The position numbers and the translations under genes are program-made. 64,000 nucleotides of DNA, taken from Planctomycetia bacterium (GTDB lineage Bacteria > Planctomycetota > Planctomycetia > Gemmatales > HRBIN36). The stretch covers positions 1 to 64,000 of the forward strand of contig JAEUIE010000036.1 of assembly GCA_016795155.1 (NCBI GenBank). The letters run 5' to 3'. Shown here piece after piece: positions 18,001 to 26,651 of this stretch (within the stretch, counting starts at the first letter, position 1; every line of letters begins with the position of its first letter). Under the pieces are notes generated by a model. It was not told where the DNA came from. It did not search any database and saw only the letters and a list, made by a program, of their open reading frames with translations.

Positions 18001-18120
18001 CAGCCAGGAAGGAATATCGGTGGCAAAGATAGATCCAGGCAGCAACAGGCATAGCAACATCAGGGCAAAGACATAACGATGTCCGCCAGGATGGCTCCTG
18101 TTACTGAACCAGATTGACAT
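15037..18120 (-). CDS. M1-family metallopeptidase fused to an outer-membrane beta-barrel
   Basis: A 1027-residue exported protein. After a signal peptide (FALMLLCLLLPGSIFA) comes an M1 aminopeptidase-like part: zinc motif HETLH near residue 358 with the third ligand Glu 19 residues later (FMDEA), and ECSGLVM in place of the usual GAMEN/GGMEYPG exopeptidase motif. The last roughly 320 residues have alternating hydrophobic beta strands and a GGPNLVRGLARND loop like Omp85/bacterial surface antigen barrels, and the chain ends in Phe (FGLQHAF), as in an outer-membrane beta-signal. Start 18120 has GGGGGAA five bases upstream. I infer a peptidase anchored in the outer membrane by its own barrel. Confidence 0.85.
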   Translation of the reverse strand: MSIWFSNRSHPGGHRYVFALMLLCLLLPGSIFATDIPSWLPHYHIDLKLDLARKRLWGVSKITFFNRHERPATELVFNAYSRFKIPEEDSVLLAKTLELLRSNPSDGIDWQGERLQVQAVSTADARGVMRPTPFQWRKDMHTALQVSIPTSVKKGESVTVEIHFTLDLPDKEGRWGHRDGVTYLTHALPALAYYDEQGWQPTPFVAWHQPFFQEAGIYNVKLTLPEDQKVACTGRILAESPLGDGTKLVNIASCCAREFSFVCSNRFKEWSQQVEQTRVRVLALPEHGEMAQRCLEVACHAIPLYNKWFGPYPFGDFCIAESHFAWNGNECSGLVMIDSRVMKLSPLMSRYIDHLISHETLHQWWYNIVGTNGYKETFMDEAVACYYTAKVMQKKFGRNSKLLQYPVGQDWLPNVKHEDYRYYGLYGTIARKEETATVQEMEKFGNVITLFSMTYDRGAKIFNMIEERIGEEALFDFMRLLYAKYQFRILFVADFQRELETYTGRSWKEFFDRWLYGVGGSDWSMGTVTLEKPAEKGSYRARISLKQLAEFTEPTYLGIRFKGDKGYSVRIPVRPGESLPGQLLPGDVKSNTSSTQFASWTLPSPLDTAAFAQANGLVPLQYETDKDGKGMTIVVDLPSEPEQITVDPDQVQLDKNPANNHWKLEPEIRLTPLLTPLDETDLTTSYDRWNIMAGPWLGLNRPQFGQRAYAGVRGDLYRLQTFQGGGYVAWDAYDMDLKAGADAIFQRFPLPNMEVGAQYDHSLTQDWADLTRDRARLYGRYIIHETPSLYLNPVEYIETYARMESVASGSGEGRYVPPGVESYNNQAGVGIRWYRNFLTPYWDPEGGYRIDINLEHGLPIYGTYTWYERMQGEFAFVKAMPEGMGYLSETRWAFRAWGAKGWPENGYHFQLGGPNLVRGLARNDREGDTAWVGSIEWRLPLWRNAEADFLYRIGELQNLYAVAFYDVGDMYLNGSSNGGVVHSLGAGLRFDLAWLGFIERTTIRLDVAKAVNQEQPVQFWFGLQHAF

Positions 18121-18260
18121 ACTTTCCCCCAGTTTCAGTCGAGCGAGATAACGAGTATGAAAAAAAGTGTCAATCCAAACTGGCATAAGACTGGCAAGAC
18201 AGATAAATGAGGGTGAGAACAACTGCTAATTCAGAGAACTTGACGAGATTTGATAAGCAG

Positions 18261-18290
18261 TTGACATGCTTCGGTTCAAACCAGTACACT
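18261..18290 (+). promoter_or_regulatory. Sigma70-type promoter for the methyltransferase gene
   Basis: TTGACA at 18261-18266 and TACACT at 18285-18290 are separated by 18 bases, and the expected start point is about 30 bases before the ATG at 18327. The -35 box is a perfect consensus. It lies in the 206-bp divergent region shared with the peptidase-barrel gene. Confidence 0.6.
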
Positions 18291-18326
18291 ATCGATTAAC
18301 TAATATCAAATGAACAAGGTGTCAGG

Positions 18327-19028
18327 ATGACTCCCTTTCTTCGTGGCATGGTGGAAGCCACTATTTCAACATTTACTTTACCCTCGCCTGTGGTGGAAAT
18401 TGGTTCCTATCAAGTGGAGGGGCAATCCAAACTCATTGATTTGCGGTCGCTGTTTGTCAAAGACTCCTATCTAGGTGTAGATGTCCGCCCTGGTCCGGGT
18501 GTCGATCGCATTGAAAATGTTGAAAAGATGACGTTGCCAGATCAATCAGCAGGCACCGTGTTGGCTCTTAGCACCTTGGAACATGTCAAACGGTTCTGGC
18601 TAGGCATTGCCGAGATTAAACGCATCTTGCGGCCTGACGGCATTCTAATTCTGTGTACGCCGTTTTATTTCCGCATTCATCAGCATCCAAGCGATTACTG
18701 GCGGTTTACTACCGAAGCGTTAGATTCGCTTTTGTGTGATCATTTCCCACAACGCATTCTCGGTCAACAAGGGCCGACTAAGCGCCCTAGCAATACCTGG
18801 GCAATAGCTTTTGGTCCGGAGCAGCCAACGGTTTCGATTCATCAAATTGAACAATACCAATCAGCACTTAATCGATTGGCATCCACTCCCTGGAAGGGCA
18901 TGAAATGGCTTCGCTATCGCCTGGCCAGCCTGATCAGTGGCAGCAAACCATTTGAAGGTTTTTTGGAGCAGGATCGAATTTCGCTCGAGGTACGTCGTGG
19001 CATAACGTCGGAGACAGTAGCTGCCTAA
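18327..19028 (+). CDS. Class I SAM-dependent methyltransferase
   Basis: A 233-residue methyltransferase of the Methyltransf_11 type. The SAM-binding motif VVEIGSY opens the fold, the acidic strand-2 residue follows in LGVDVRPGPGVD, and STLEHV and LRPDGILILCTPF are the post-motifs usual in the family. The C-terminal 60 residues are basic and not typical, perhaps for membrane or substrate contact. The substrate is not predictable; related proteins act on small molecules or glycan lipids. The stop overlaps the convergent rlmN gene by four bases. A good promoter lies upstream. Confidence 0.8.
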   Translation: MTPFLRGMVEATISTFTLPSPVVEIGSYQVEGQSKLIDLRSLFVKDSYLGVDVRPGPGVDRIENVEKMTLPDQSAGTVLALSTLEHVKRFWLGIAEIKRILRPDGILILCTPFYFRIHQHPSDYWRFTTEALDSLLCDHFPQRILGQQGPTKRPSNTWAIAFGPEQPTVSIHQIEQYQSALNRLASTPWKGMKWLRYRLASLISGSKPFEGFLEQDRISLEVRRGITSETVAA

Positions 19029-20113
19029 GTGACAGCTTGTTTCTCGATGTGTGATTGCCTTCGCAGTTGGCCGCAAGCAGCATTGATATCACTGCCTTTA
19101 CGTTTGCGGACATGCACAAACAGACCCGCTTCGCGAAGTATTTCAACAAAACGATTCAGTCGTTCATCGGTAGGCCTGCGGTAAGGCAACCCTTCCACTT
19201 CATTGAACGGGATAAGATTGATGTGAGCCCCGCGGCCCTTGAGTAATGTGGCCAGTTGGTTTGCTTCCAGGGGTCGATCATTAATATCCCGCAGGACGAC
19301 ATATTCAAAAGTAACCTGCCTGCCGGTGCGTTTGAAATAATCATCAGCAGCTTGGAGGATGTTATGCAGCCCCATTTTGTCGCTGGTGGGGACAATCTTG
19401 GAACGTAACTCTTCCGTTGGGGCATGCAGAGACACTGCCAGACTGTACTGTTTGCCTGATTCAGCCAGCTTGCGAATCTTGATAGGCAAACCAACGGTTG
19501 AAATGGTGATATGCCTTGCACCAATTCCCAAGCCATCTTTGGCTGTGGCATCTTCGAGTGCAGCAAGCAGGTTGTCGAGATTAGCGAGTGGCTCACCCAT
19601 TCCCATCACCACGATGTGGCTGAGACGTTCGCCCGCGGGAAGTAGATTTCGCAACCTGACCAGTTGTTCAAGTATTTCACCAGGTGCAAGGTTTCGCATC
19701 ACACCGTTGAGACCACTGGCGCAGAAGACACACGCCATCCCACAACCGACTTGCGTGCTGATGCAGGCAGTTCGTCGGTCATGATCGGGGATCATCACAC
19801 ATTCGATGTCTTCGCCGTCCCACATTTTGAGCAGCAGTTTGCGGGTGCCATCACTGGCGAGAAGCGATTTAGTTACTTCGGAGGCTAAAGGCTGAAAAGC
19901 TGCTGTTAATTGCTCGCGAAGTTGTTTGGGCAAATCCGACATGGATTCAAACGATTCAGCACGTTTGAAGAGAATCCAACGGCGAATGGCCTTGGCATAC
20001 CAGGGCTGAAACCCGCGATCCTTCAGCCAACGTGAGAGTTCCGCTGCGCTGAGTTGAAGTAGTGGCTGTAGTGTTACCGAGCCATCTGTAGTTTGCGGGA
20101 GCGGTGTTTTCAT
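19025..20113 (-). CDS. rlmN: Dual-specificity RNA methyltransferase RlmN
   Basis: A 362-residue radical-SAM enzyme that methylates C2 of adenosine in 23S rRNA (A2503) and in some tRNAs (A37). The radical-SAM cluster motif CGMACVFC gives Cys124, Cys128 and Cys131, and the C-terminal SDINAACGQL carries the second catalytic cysteine near residue 350. The N-terminal helical accessory domain is present. MKTPLPQ at 20113 was chosen as start; the open frame to 20320 runs into mnmA on the other strand. It is divergent from mnmA with 60 bp between, so the two tRNA/rRNA modification genes may share a control region. Confidence 0.95.
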   Translation of the reverse strand: MKTPLPQTTDGSVTLQPLLQLSAAELSRWLKDRGFQPWYAKAIRRWILFKRAESFESMSDLPKQLREQLTAAFQPLASEVTKSLLASDGTRKLLLKMWDGEDIECVMIPDHDRRTACISTQVGCGMACVFCASGLNGVMRNLAPGEILEQLVRLRNLLPAGERLSHIVVMGMGEPLANLDNLLAALEDATAKDGLGIGARHITISTVGLPIKIRKLAESGKQYSLAVSLHAPTEELRSKIVPTSDKMGLHNILQAADDYFKRTGRQVTFEYVVLRDINDRPLEANQLATLLKGRGAHINLIPFNEVEGLPYRRPTDERLNRFVEILREAGLFVHVRKRKGSDINAACGQLRRQSHIEKQAVT

Positions 20114-20173
20114 AAGTGCATTGTAATGAGGTGCCAACTGGAGCATTGCTGGCAGTCTCTGTAAATTAGAGTT

Positions 20174-21274
20174 ATGTCTGCGAAACGGGTAGTAGTTGCT
20201 ATGTCTGGTGGCGTCGATAGCTCCGTCGCAGCCTTGCTCTTGAAAGAGCAGGGCTACGACGTGGTCGGCATCTTTCTGCGCACCGGCGTGGCGGAAACGC
20301 AGCGAGCCGATCAGCGACATCGTGGTTGTTGTTCAGCACTCGATGCACGCGATGCACTGGGTGTTGCGGATCGCCTGGGCATTCCCTGTTACTCCATGGA
20401 TTTCGCCGATGATTTCCGCCAGGTGATGAGTTACTTCGCTGATGAGTATGTGCGGGGAAGGACGCCGAATCCCTGTGTGGTGTGCAACAGTGAAATCAAG
20501 TTCGGCAAACTCTGGCAGGTGGCTCAGTCACTCGATGCTGAGTTCCTGGCTACCGGGCACTATTGTCGAGTGGATGCGGTTGATGGTGTGCCGACGTTGA
20601 AGCGAGCCGTGGATGAGAAGAAAGATCAAACCTATGTGCTCTTCGGTATCGAAGGGAAACTTTTGCCTCGCTTGAAATTCCCCATTGGCGGACTGACCAA
20701 GGCACAAGTACGGGAGAAGGCACGCGAAGCAGGTTTGCTCGTTGCAGATAAACCCGAAAGCCAGGACATCTGCTTTGTGCCTGATGGCGATGCAGCCGGG
20801 TTTGTACAGAAAGCCAGGCCAGAAGCAGTTGCAGAAGGTGACATGGTGGACGTACAAGGAAATGTTCTCGGCCACCATACCGGAGTGGCACAGTTCACCG
20901 TGGGCCAGCGGAAAGGGTTAGGTCTTGATCGCAGCACCCTTAAAGGTCAAAAGCGGTTTGTGCTCGAACTGATTCCTGAAGAAGCCAAAGTGGTGATCGG
21001 CACCGAAACAGAAGGGCAGGTGATTGCACTACAAGTGGAACAGTGCAACTGGTTCTTGCCCGTGAAAGAGAAGGAGCATTGCCTGATCAAATGGAGCCAT
21101 CGTGGTGAATTGCAGGATGGTTATGTTGATAGTGTTCAAGGGAATTCAGCAGTCATTCGATTTGATAAACCGCAGTTTGGTGTAGCCCCAGGCCAGGCAA
21201 TGGTAATTTATCGGGAGAGTGCGGTTGTTGGTGGGGGTTGGATTAAGAGCACGCAACGACTGTCAAAGAGTTGA
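20174..21274 (+). CDS. mnmA: tRNA-specific 2-thiouridylase MnmA
   Basis: A 366-residue PP-loop enzyme that makes 2-thiouridine at the wobble position of Lys, Glu and Gln tRNAs. The ATP-binding motif SGGVDSS lies at residues 11-17; the two catalytic cysteines sit in NPCVVCN and ESQDICF; the C-terminal beta-barrel (FTVGQRKGLG) is present. Length is normal for the family. It is divergent from rlmN, and a tRNA-Arg gene lies just downstream on the opposite strand. The sulfur-delivery partners are not in this window. Confidence 0.95.
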   Translation: MSAKRVVVAMSGGVDSSVAALLLKEQGYDVVGIFLRTGVAETQRADQRHRGCCSALDARDALGVADRLGIPCYSMDFADDFRQVMSYFADEYVRGRTPNPCVVCNSEIKFGKLWQVAQSLDAEFLATGHYCRVDAVDGVPTLKRAVDEKKDQTYVLFGIEGKLLPRLKFPIGGLTKAQVREKAREAGLLVADKPESQDICFVPDGDAAGFVQKARPEAVAEGDMVDVQGNVLGHHTGVAQFTVGQRKGLGLDRSTLKGQKRFVLELIPEEAKVVIGTETEGQVIALQVEQCNWFLPVKEKEHCLIKWSHRGELQDGYVDSVQGNSAVIRFDKPQFGVAPGQAMVIYRESAVVGGGWIKSTQRLSKS

Positions 21275-21292
21275 ATTGTCTTATTCTGGCAG

Positions 21293-21366
<74 letters not shown>

Positions 21367-21568
21367 TTGCGGTTGGTAGGATAGCGGTTTTCCCATTGTA
21401 GTCAACGGTTTTCGTCAACGACATTATTGCGTTCAACAGCACAATCACTCACCAATAATAGACACTCGACGTTATCGCTGGTTCTGTCTTTCTTTACGAG
21501 ACACAAGCAATTTGTTGCTGCCATGACAGTCTGGCACCTGGGCTGCAGATAAAATGCAATGGTGACTT

Positions 21569-21883
21569 ATGAGGAAACTACAACAGGCAGGAAAACGTCA
21601 GACGCCAGCGAGGGCCGCTTTGCAGATTGCGGTGAAGACGGGGTTGCTGCGTCGTTGTCCGAATCATTGGTACTATGTAGACACCCAGGACAAAGACGCG
21701 CTGGAACATGCGTTCCGCCTGGGCAACTATCTCATCTCCCATTTCGCTAAACCAGTTGCCTGTTTCAAAGGCGACCGTCAGGAACTGGCAGACGCCATCT
21801 TGCGATGCCAGAAGCGGGCCGGAACCACTTGCCCATTATGTAGTGAAGAACGAGGCAAGCTGCCTGAGTTGAGGCCGCATTGA
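21569..21883 (+). CDS. Conserved-looking hypothetical protein, 104 residues
   Basis: A 104-residue, basic, soluble protein beginning MRKLQQAGKRQTPARAALQ. The N-terminal half looks helical and may bind nucleic acid (many Arg/Lys, a helix-turn-helix-like IAVKTGLLRRCP). The C-terminus contains an isolated CPLC pair (TTCPLCSEERG), half of a zinc-binding knuckle, and a further Cys ten residues earlier. No family recognised. It is flanked by tRNA-Arg and a small membrane protein on the other strand. An overlapping frame at 21559 is treated as a shadow. Confidence 0.5.
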   Translation: MRKLQQAGKRQTPARAALQIAVKTGLLRRCPNHWYYVDTQDKDALEHAFRLGNYLISHFAKPVACFKGDRQELADAILRCQKRAGTTCPLCSEERGKLPELRPH

Positions 21884-21940
21884 ATTGATTTGGTAAGTTT
21901 TTCCAAGTGGCGAAAATGTTGTTCAAAATTTAATACTGGT

Positions 21941-22105
21941 TTAGAGCTTAAAGACGGGTCGAAATGGAAAGAAGCAAGCAAAGATAATCAGCCAGTAAAC
22001 GGCCCAGATAAGAAAGGCACCTTTTCGGCTCTGAATATATTTCGCGAACATCGTTACCGTGGTGATCAACAGCACAGCAGATACTATCAAGTTTAAGACC
22101 AGCAT
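21941..22105 (-). CDS. Small two-helix membrane protein, 54 residues
   Basis: A 54-residue frame with a strong ribosome site (GAGGGG seven bases before the ATG). The product has two hydrophobic helices, about residues 4-20 and 32-47 (FLIWAVYWLIIFACFF), separated by a short basic loop (KYIQSRKG), and ends FRPVFKL. It stands alone between the convergent 104-residue gene and the divergent dehydrogenase gene. No known family, but the ribosome site and hydrophobicity make coding likely. Confidence 0.7.
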   Translation of the reverse strand: MLVLNLIVSAVLLITTVTMFAKYIQSRKGAFLIWAVYWLIIFACFFPFRPVFKL

Positions 22106-22212
22106 GCTTGGCCCCTCAACAGTACTGTATCGAGGTGGAGTTACCTCAGTTCATGTACATCATATCATGGATAACATCATTGGGCTCGGTTTGTTCATTG
22201 GAGTAGTACACC

Positions 22213-23247
22213 ATGCGGGCAGTGGCTTTTGAAACTCATGGCGGGTTGGAAGTGCTTAAGTTGATGGATTTGCCTACTCCAAAACCGCATGGCGATGAAG
22301 TGCTGGTGCAAGTGAAAGCTTGTGCACTCAATCATCTGGATATCTGGGTACGGCGCGGGCTGGGCGTCACGATTCCCATGCCCCACATTGGTGGCTGTGA
22401 GGTGACCGGTATTGTTGCAGAACTGGGGCCGCTGGCGAAGGACAGTGGCTTAACTGTAGGGCAGAAAGTGATGATTGCTCCGGGCCTATTACCCGTGAAG
22501 CCTTCTGTCTGGACAGCACGTGGTGATGACAACATTGATCCCACCTATGTCAAACATGGAATGCAGACCCAGGGTGGTTTTGCTGAGTACAGCGTGGCTC
22601 GTGCCTGCGATGTCCTTCCCATCAGCGATACCTGGAGCTTCGCCGAGTGGGCTTCGGTTCCTCTCACCATGCTGACTGCCTGGAACATGTTGCATACTCT
22701 GGCCAAATTGCAGCCGGGTGAAACAGTTCTGATTATGGGAGCAGCCAGCGGCGTTGGCGTGGCAGGTGTGCAAATTGCCAAGCTCGCTCAGGCACGCATC
22801 ATTGCGGTGGCAGGCAGTGCTGACAAGCTGGCCAAAACCAAAGAACTGGGTGCTGATCATCTGATAAATTACAAAGAGCAGGATGTCGCCAAGGAAGTAA
22901 AGAAGATCACCGGCGGGCAGGGTGTGGATGTTGTCTTTGAACACGTAGGCGCTGCCCTCTGGCAGCACGCCATGCGAAGCATGGCTATCGGCGGACGATT
23001 GGTGACGTGTGGTGCCACCACCGGGCCGAAGGTGGAAATTGATCTGCGATTCTTCTTTTCACGCCAGTATCAATTATTGGGTTGCCACATGGGCAGTCGG
23101 GCTGATTTGCTCCGCTGTTTAGACCTGGTGGAAAGAAAGCTGCTGGTTCCAGTTGTTGACAAAACGTACCCACTCGAAGAGACACGAGCGGCGCAGGAAA
23201 GACTGGAAACGATGAGCGTGGTGGGGAAGGTGGTCGTAACGGTCTAG
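22213..23247 (+). CDS. Medium-chain alcohol dehydrogenase/quinone oxidoreductase family
   Basis: A 344-residue NAD(P)H-dependent medium-chain dehydrogenase. The GroES-like N-terminal domain (ACALNHLDIWVRRG) is followed by a Rossmann domain with GAASGVGVAG. Relatives with the NHLDIWVRRG signature normally carry a four-cysteine structural zinc lobe near residues 95-110; here that lobe reads PSVWTARGDDNID and has no cysteines, so the structural zinc appears lost. Substrate unknown; reduction of an enone, quinone or aldehyde is typical. The stop overlaps the convergent peptidase gene by four bases. Confidence 0.9.
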   Translation: MRAVAFETHGGLEVLKLMDLPTPKPHGDEVLVQVKACALNHLDIWVRRGLGVTIPMPHIGGCEVTGIVAELGPLAKDSGLTVGQKVMIAPGLLPVKPSVWTARGDDNIDPTYVKHGMQTQGGFAEYSVARACDVLPISDTWSFAEWASVPLTMLTAWNMLHTLAKLQPGETVLIMGAASGVGVAGVQIAKLAQARIIAVAGSADKLAKTKELGADHLINYKEQDVAKEVKKITGGQGVDVVFEHVGAALWQHAMRSMAIGGRLVTCGATTGPKVEIDLRFFFSRQYQLLGCHMGSRADLLRCLDLVERKLLVPVVDKTYPLEETRAAQERLETMSVVGKVVVTV

Positions 23248-24089
23248 CCGTGCGGCCAGTTGGAACGTTCCGCCAGCAATTGCTTGAGGTGCAGTTGCAA
23301 TTGCGTGGTTTCGTTGGAGAGATTGAAACTGGTTGACGGTGCTCCCGCTTTAAGTCGTTCCTTCAAGTAACCCGTCAGCATACTGCGACGGAGTGGCGAA
23401 GAGTGCATCAGATAATGCACCCAGGCCCAGACTTCCTGATAGTCCGCCATGCTCATCTGGCTGACTTCTTTCAGTGATTCCAGCCGTGGAAAATCATACT
23501 TCATGGTGACAGCGGTAATGGATGGTTCAAGGGCATTGAGCACACGGGTGTTGATGCCTTGTGCAGCTATGCCTGGTTCAAAATACATAGCCAGCCCTTC
23601 ATCGAGCCAGAGGGGCAAGTCGTGTAGAATCGCGTGTAGCGTGGCATGAGTCAACTCATGGCGGAGGTCATCCTGAATGCGATCTCCCCAGAAGCAAAGC
23701 ACCTGCAGTTGATCTTGATCCAAACGTGAACTGCCAGGCCGTTTGACAAACAAAGCTCGTCGGCTCGGTAAATCCTTGAATTCGAAATGAATGTACTGTT
23801 CGTAGCTGATGCGGTCTTTGAAAAGGTATACATGAATGAGCTTGTCAGTGACCGGAAGCTCCAAAGCCCGGCAGACTTGTTCCGGGAAACTCGCCAGTTC
23901 CAGAAACAGCGGATGATTCTTACTGATGTCCGCATCGCTGTGAAATATCAGGTTGCCCCGGCGGAAATCGTGGGCGTGTGGTAATTGCACTGCAACTGCG
24001 ACAGGTTCCTTCAGTGGAATCAGGCAACCCGAAACAAGGCAGATGAACAGAAAACAGTACCATTGGTGGTGTAGTCGAAAATGCATCAT
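23244..24089 (-). CDS. Putative gluzincin-type metallopeptidase lipoprotein
   Basis: A 281-residue exported protein. The N-terminal signal ends in LVSGC, a lipobox. The core holds HELTH (residues about 142-146) and, 18 residues later, LWLDEGLAMY, giving the HExxH...E arrangement of gluzincins such as peptidase MA-like and DUF1570 proteins common in planctomycetes. It would act at the cell envelope; the substrate is unknown. Two adjacent ATGs (24087-24089 and 24084-24086) precede the signal peptide; I give the first. The 3' end overlaps the dehydrogenase gene tail by four bases. Confidence 0.8.
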   Translation of the reverse strand: MMHFRLHHQWYCFLFICLVSGCLIPLKEPVAVAVQLPHAHDFRRGNLIFHSDADISKNHPLFLELASFPEQVCRALELPVTDKLIHVYLFKDRISYEQYIHFEFKDLPSRRALFVKRPGSSRLDQDQLQVLCFWGDRIQDDLRHELTHATLHAILHDLPLWLDEGLAMYFEPGIAAQGINTRVLNALEPSITAVTMKYDFPRLESLKEVSQMSMADYQEVWAWVHYLMHSSPLRRSMLTGYLKERLKAGAPSTSFNLSNETTQLQLHLKQLLAERSNWPHG

Positions 24090-24228
24090 GGAGCAGGAAA
24101 AGTACTGCAAATATGACAAAGTGCCTAGTGCAGTTTTGGCGAGAGAAAATCCTTCATCTATCTTCTGGCACCACCCGAAGGCTCATGGTATGCTGCCCGC
24201 ATTGCAACAGGGTGGGAGCATATCAATC

Positions 24229-24963
24229 ATGTCCGTATTCGCTGCAGAGTTTATCGGCACCGCTATTCTGGTGGTATTGGGTGATGGCGTGGTGGCCAAC
24301 GTGGTGCTCAGCAAAACCAAGGGTAACAACTCAGGGTGGATCGTTATCACAGCAGGCTGGGCGTTTGCTGTGGCAGTGGCTGCTTACTGCGTCAACGCCA
24401 TCAGTGGTGCACATCTCAACCCAGCTGTCACTTTGGGAATGGCAGCGATCGGAAAGTTGCAATACCATTTGATTCCACAATATCTTGGAGCACAGATGCT
24501 CGGTGGAATTGCCGGCGGTATCATCGTCTGGCTGGCATACTTGCCCCACTGGGGTGTGACCGATGATGCGGAAGCCAAGCGGGCGGTATTCTGCACTGCT
24601 CCTGCCATCCGTTATCCGATGTTCAATCTGATCACGGAAATCATCGGCACGTTTGTCCTGGTTCTGGGGATATTGGCCATCACCGGTCCATCCAATCTCG
24701 TGCCAGGGCATGGATGGGAGAAAGCTTTTGCACCGTTCCTGGTGGGATTACTCGTCTGGTCCATCGGGCTATCGCTGGGTGGGCCAACAGGCTATGCCAT
24801 TAATCCCGCGCGCGATCTGGGGCCGCGCATTGCTCACTTCATTCTGCCAATCCCAGGAAAAACGCATTCCGATTGGGGCTACGCATGGATTCCAGTGGTT
24901 GGACCTGTTATTGGCGGCGTACTGGGTGCAATTTTCTATGTTGCCCAATGGCCTACACCATAA
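24229..24963 (+). CDS. glpF: Glycerol uptake facilitator, MIP/aquaporin family
   Basis: A 244-residue six-helix channel. The first NPA box is in HLNPAVTLG; the second is INPARDLGPR, and Asp after NPAR marks the aquaglyceroporin (GlpF) subgroup rather than a water-only aquaporin. It passively imports glycerol across the inner membrane. MSVFAAEF at 24229 was selected; the open frame to 23953 crosses the neighbouring gene. glpK follows 36 bp downstream on the same strand, so glycerol is trapped as glycerol-3-phosphate. No glpD or regulator gene lies nearby. Confidence 0.93.
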   Translation: MSVFAAEFIGTAILVVLGDGVVANVVLSKTKGNNSGWIVITAGWAFAVAVAAYCVNAISGAHLNPAVTLGMAAIGKLQYHLIPQYLGAQMLGGIAGGIIVWLAYLPHWGVTDDAEAKRAVFCTAPAIRYPMFNLITEIIGTFVLVLGILAITGPSNLVPGHGWEKAFAPFLVGLLVWSIGLSLGGPTGYAINPARDLGPRIAHFILPIPGKTHSDWGYAWIPVVGPVIGGVLGAIFYVAQWPTP

Positions 24964-24999
24964 AATCCAAGCACTGAGAATGGAGCACTGAGCACTACT

Positions 25000-26484
25000 A
25001 TGTCATACATCCTTTCGCTGGACCAGGGCACCACCAGTTCGCGTGCCATTCTGTTTGACCATGCGGGCAACCTGGTGAGTCTGGCACAGAAAGAGTTTCC
25101 GCAGATTTATCCACAGCCCGGTTGGGTGGAGCATAACCCGATTGATATCTGGGAAACACAATCGAGTGTGGCACTCGAAGCCATTTCGCGAGCGGGCATC
25201 ATGCCCAATGAAGTGGCAGCCATCGGCATCACCAATCAGCGTGAAACCACGGTGGTCTGGGATCGGCGTACCGGTGAACCGATTTGCAACGCCATAGTCT
25301 GGCAAGACCGGCGAACAGCCAAGCAGTGTGATCAACTGAAAAAGAAGGGGTTGGCAAACACTATTCGCAAGAAGACAGGGCTGGTGGTAGACGCCTACTT
25401 CAGTGCCACCAAGCTGCAATGGATTCTGCAGAACGTACCCGGAGCCAAGGCAAAAGCCAAGGCTGGTGAACTGGCGTTTGGCACCGTCGATAGCTGGCTG
25501 GTTTGGAATCTCACGGGTGGTCGATGTCATGTGACAGATGTGAGCAACGCTTCGCGTACGATGCTACTGAATCTCAAAACAGGTGACTGGGATAAAGATT
25601 TGCTGAAACTCTTCAGCATACCTCGCAGCATGTTGCCTGAAGTGAAATCATCCAGTGAAGTGTATGGACAGGCAACGTTTTTCTCGCCGAGTATTCCCAT
25701 AGCTGGAATCGCAGGCGATCAGCAGGCTGCACTGTTTGGCCAGATGTGTACCAAGCCAGGTATGGTCAAGAATACTTATGGTACTGGCTGCTTCATGCTG
25801 ATGCACACCGGCGAGAAGATAGTGCCTTCGAAGAATCAACTGCTGACGACCATTGCATGGAAGATCGGCAACAAGATCGAATATGCACTGGAAGGCAGTG
25901 TGTTCATTGCCGGTGCGGTGGTGCAGTGGCTGCGTGATGGATTAGGAATCATCAAGACCTCCAGTGAAGTGGAAACACTCGCTGGCCAGGTCAAGGATAC
26001 CGGTGGGGTTTATATGGTGCCTGCGTTTGCGGGCCTTGGTGCTCCGCACTGGGATCAATACGCCCGAGGCTTGATGATCGGCATGACGCGCGGAACCACT
26101 GCAGCCCATGTCTGTAGGGCAGCCTTGGAAGGAATTGCCTACCAGGTAACTGATATTCTGCATGCGATGGAAGCGGATGCTGGAATCAAACTGAAAGAAC
26201 TGCGCGTAGATGGTGGAGCAAGCCAGGACAATTTATTGATGCAGTTTCAATCAGATGTGCTGAGTGTTCCCGTGGTGCGTCCTCGCGTTGCTGAAACCAC
26301 AGCACTGGGTGCTGCTTACCTGGCTGGGCTGGCAGTCGGCTTCTGGAAAAGCCAGACTGAGCTGGCAGCACAATGGCAAATAGATCAGCGGTTCACTCCC
26401 GATATGAAAACCGCACAACGCAAATCACTTCTGCAGGGTTGGCAGAAGGCCTTGTCGCGGGCAAAGCATTGGGTAGAGGAATAG
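25000..26484 (+). CDS. glpK: Glycerol kinase
   Basis: A 494-residue FGGY-family kinase of full length that phosphorylates glycerol to sn-glycerol-3-phosphate with ATP. Signatures: [14 protein letters not shown] at the N-terminus (phosphate-binding loop), [14 protein letters not shown], the [13 protein letters not shown] region, [11 protein letters not shown] and the C-terminal [18 protein letters not shown]. It is cotranscribed with glpF. No deletion in key motifs is seen. Regulation is not evident from the sequence. Confidence 0.97.
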   Translation: MSYILSLDQGTTSSRAILFDHAGNLVSLAQKEFPQIYPQPGWVEHNPIDIWETQSSVALEAISRAGIMPNEVAAIGITNQRETTVVWDRRTGEPICNAIVWQDRRTAKQCDQLKKKGLANTIRKKTGLVVDAYFSATKLQWILQNVPGAKAKAKAGELAFGTVDSWLVWNLTGGRCHVTDVSNASRTMLLNLKTGDWDKDLLKLFSIPRSMLPEVKSSSEVYGQATFFSPSIPIAGIAGDQQAALFGQMCTKPGMVKNTYGTGCFMLMHTGEKIVPSKNQLLTTIAWKIGNKIEYALEGSVFIAGAVVQWLRDGLGIIKTSSEVETLAGQVKDTGGVYMVPAFAGLGAPHWDQYARGLMIGMTRGTTAAHVCRAALEGIAYQVTDILHAMEADAGIKLKELRVDGGASQDNLLMQFQSDVLSVPVVRPRVAETTALGAAYLAGLAVGFWKSQTELAAQWQIDQRFTPDMKTAQRKSLLQGWQKALSRAKHWVEE

Positions 26485-26651
26485 AAAAATCATCTGGTAA
26501 CGCACAGCATTGAATTTGGTTCCATGAAAAAAGTGTGCCAATGATGAGAACTGTGTAAATTCTCTTGCATTGCCAGATTAAAAAGCCAAACTGTGTACAC
26601 ATGTCTGGTAGGCTCATTCTGAGTCATTTAGACGGCCTAAAGGAGTTTTCC

